A stretch of DNA of 64,000 nt. Origin: Pegea sp. RAD2-039. Its lineage: Eukaryota; Chordata; Thaliacea; Salpida; Salpidae. The position numbers and the translations under genes were made by a program. Shown in pieces: positions 62,708-64,000 of the stretch (the first letter of the stretch is position 1; every line of letters starts with the position of its first letter). The notes under the pieces were generated by a model that saw only the letters and a program-made list of their open reading frames with translations, was not told the origin of the DNA and did not search any database. The stretch is from positions 1-64,000 of the forward strand of contig JAQGEQ010000231.1 in the NCBI GenBank assembly GCA_034620365.1. Reading direction: 5' to 3'.

Positions 62708-62953
62708 TTAAGATTTCTCCCACTGCCATTGCATTATGTAAATATCACCAATAGTTAACTTTGGACCAATCAATGGATTTAATTGAGAAGCATAAGTCAA
62801 AAACCAATGCAACCACAGGCATACAGCAGCAGTTACAACCATAGTTTGATAAACTCCTTTGTAAGGTCCTTTAGGTACAAAAAAAGGACCAATACCACCA
62901 ACAGCTGCCCAAACCAATGTAACAATACCAAATGTGTTTAATGGACCAAGCAT
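62708..62953 (-). CDS. V-type H+-ATPase subunit e
   Basis: Small proteolipid-associated subunit (yeast Vma9) of the membrane Vo sector of the V-ATPase, with two membrane spans. 81 aa in one coding exon, starting MLGPLNTFGIVTLVWAAVGG. The family hallmark FFVPKGPYKGV sits between the two spans, followed by LWLHWFLTYASQLNPLIGP and a C-terminal IYIMQWQW, matching animal subunit e in length and order. The start at 62953 is preferred over the longer upstream frame, because an acceptor (ACTTTTTAG) lies 8 nt before it and the upstream residues (to 63037) are intron-like. A 5' UTR intron or trans-splice site is implied. Confidence 0.93.
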   Translation of the reverse strand: MLGPLNTFGIVTLVWAAVGGIGPFFVPKGPYKGVYQTMVVTAAVCLWLHWFLTYASQLNPLIGPKLTIGDIYIMQWQWEKS

Positions 62954-62961
62954 TTTAAGAC

Positions 62962-64000
62962 CTAAAAAGTTATTGAAAAAATAAAATATTTTTCTGAAAC
63001 TAATTTTTAGAATATAATGTGTTTGATTATAATACATAAAACTTTAAACAACAAAATTTATAAAACAATAACATTGAAAATTTTATCTACATAACTCTTG
63101 ATAGCAAAATGATTAATTAAAAAAATTAAAGCTTATCACTTTATCTCTAACATTTCTTAACATAAAAATAACTTACTTTTTGATCTAGAAGTAATTAAAA
63201 AAATTGATTTGAAATTCAATAAATCAAGTAAACCTTAAGAGCTACAAAATAAAAACTTAATGTAAAATATAATGATGAAAATTTTCAAAAATATTAATTA
63301 CCAAATTGATATAAAATTAAAGTAAAATGAGAATTATTCATTTAATATAGAAGTCAGTTTTTTTATTAGTAGTGTATCTCAAATATGCTGATGAAGTAAC
63401 AATTATGATAATAAGCATAAATTTAAGTGAAAAGAGTTTATACATTAGTTTATGCTTTCAATTATTACTTTGTCTAAGAATACTAATTATATTTCTGATA
63501 TTGTGTAATATATACCAATATCATTTGTTAATATAATTATATTAAGAAGTTAAGTCTAAAAAAAATATATAAAAGAAAAATAATTACAAAATAACAATGA
63601 ACTTTGAACTATTTTATTGGTTAAGAACATGGTTTATAAACAAAATCAATAAATAAAGCATTTTGAAGCTTAAATATTTTTATGATTTTTAGAAAATTAA
63701 AAAAGGAAAACTTGAACATTTTATACAAAAAACTTCTAGACAACAGAAGTGCTGAATCAATTATAAAAATGAAAAACTAATAAAGACTTTTTTATAATGA
63801 AATCTCACAAAATAATTTAAAATTCTAATGACTAAAGATCAAATATTGTTTAAATCCTTTAATTTTTATATATATTTAAAATAAAATTAGTAGAAATATA
63901 AATTTCAATAAATCATAACAATAGTTATTTATTATTTTGAATAAATCTTTTCAAAGAAATGGTTTAAATTTTATTAAAACCAGTTTTCAATTGGTGATAT
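62962..64000. other. AT-rich region upstream of the V-ATPase subunit e gene
   Basis: Would contain the 5' intron or promoter of the V-ATPase gene. No other coding region, RNA gene or repeat recognised up to the window end. Confidence 0.5.

Noticed and set aside
62954..63037. Longer start for V-ATPase subunit e at 63037
   Set aside because: The extra 28 residues are not family-like, and a 3' splice site separates them from the conserved start.

Overview
This window comes from a strongly AT-rich animal genome. Two things point to a metazoan: a complete 18S/5.8S and partial 28S rDNA unit of animal type, and families that are mainly animal (a rolling-stone-like membrane protein, a claudin-like four-pass pair, a fibronectin-III receptor). 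Protein genes have short GT-AG introns of about 45-80 bp, except for a few kilobase-sized ones. I could not fix the phylum by reading alone. The 18S and 5.8S looked closer to lophotrochozoan or early bilaterian sequences than to vertebrates or arthropods, but that is an impression.

Layout. Positions 1-2000 are rDNA intergenic-spacer repeats with ACGTT cores. Positions 2000-3900 hold a GC-rich tandem pair, two strong hairpins and degenerate spacer repeats. A likely RNA polymerase I start (TATATAGGGAGA) lies at 3915, followed by 5' ETS, 18S (4257-6045), ITS1, 5.8S, ITS2 and 28S from 6722. The 28S stops at 9283, inside the canonical R2 retrotransposon target site, and passes into a short piece of spacer-type repeat. 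Next comes the 5' half of an RMC1 gene whose 3' half is missing.

Positions 10.7-26 kb carry PPIL2 (minus, intronless, with three frame breaks), ATP23 (minus), a small membrane protein (minus), a degraded LINE, and HEATR1/UTP10 (plus, about 39 exons, with several frame breaks and in-frame stops). Positions 26-33 kb are a retroelement graveyard with two LINE 3' fragments, a gag relic with zinc knuckles, and a dispersed repeat that recurs at 54 kb. From 33 kb on, the genes I could assemble are intact: rolling-stone-like (plus, 268 aa), aldo-keto reductase (minus, 8 exons, 317 aa), a single-exon FN3 receptor (minus, 531 aa), a tandem pair of claudin-like genes (plus, 178 and 186 aa), a sulfotransferase-family gene (minus, 279 aa) and V-ATPase subunit e (minus, 81 aa). 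Long gene-free AT-rich stretches separate them.

The genes are mostly unrelated housekeeping and membrane genes with no operon logic. PPIL2 (spliceosome), HEATR1 (rRNA transcription and processing), RMC1 (late endosome Rab7 activation) and V-ATPase e (acidification) are conserved single-copy functions in most animals. The unusual points are the rDNA breakpoint at the R2 site, the broken conserved genes next to it, the recurrent 3'-splice-site-like sequence just upstream of start codons (suggesting spliced-leader trans-splicing or 5' UTR introns), and the claudin-like segmental duplication.
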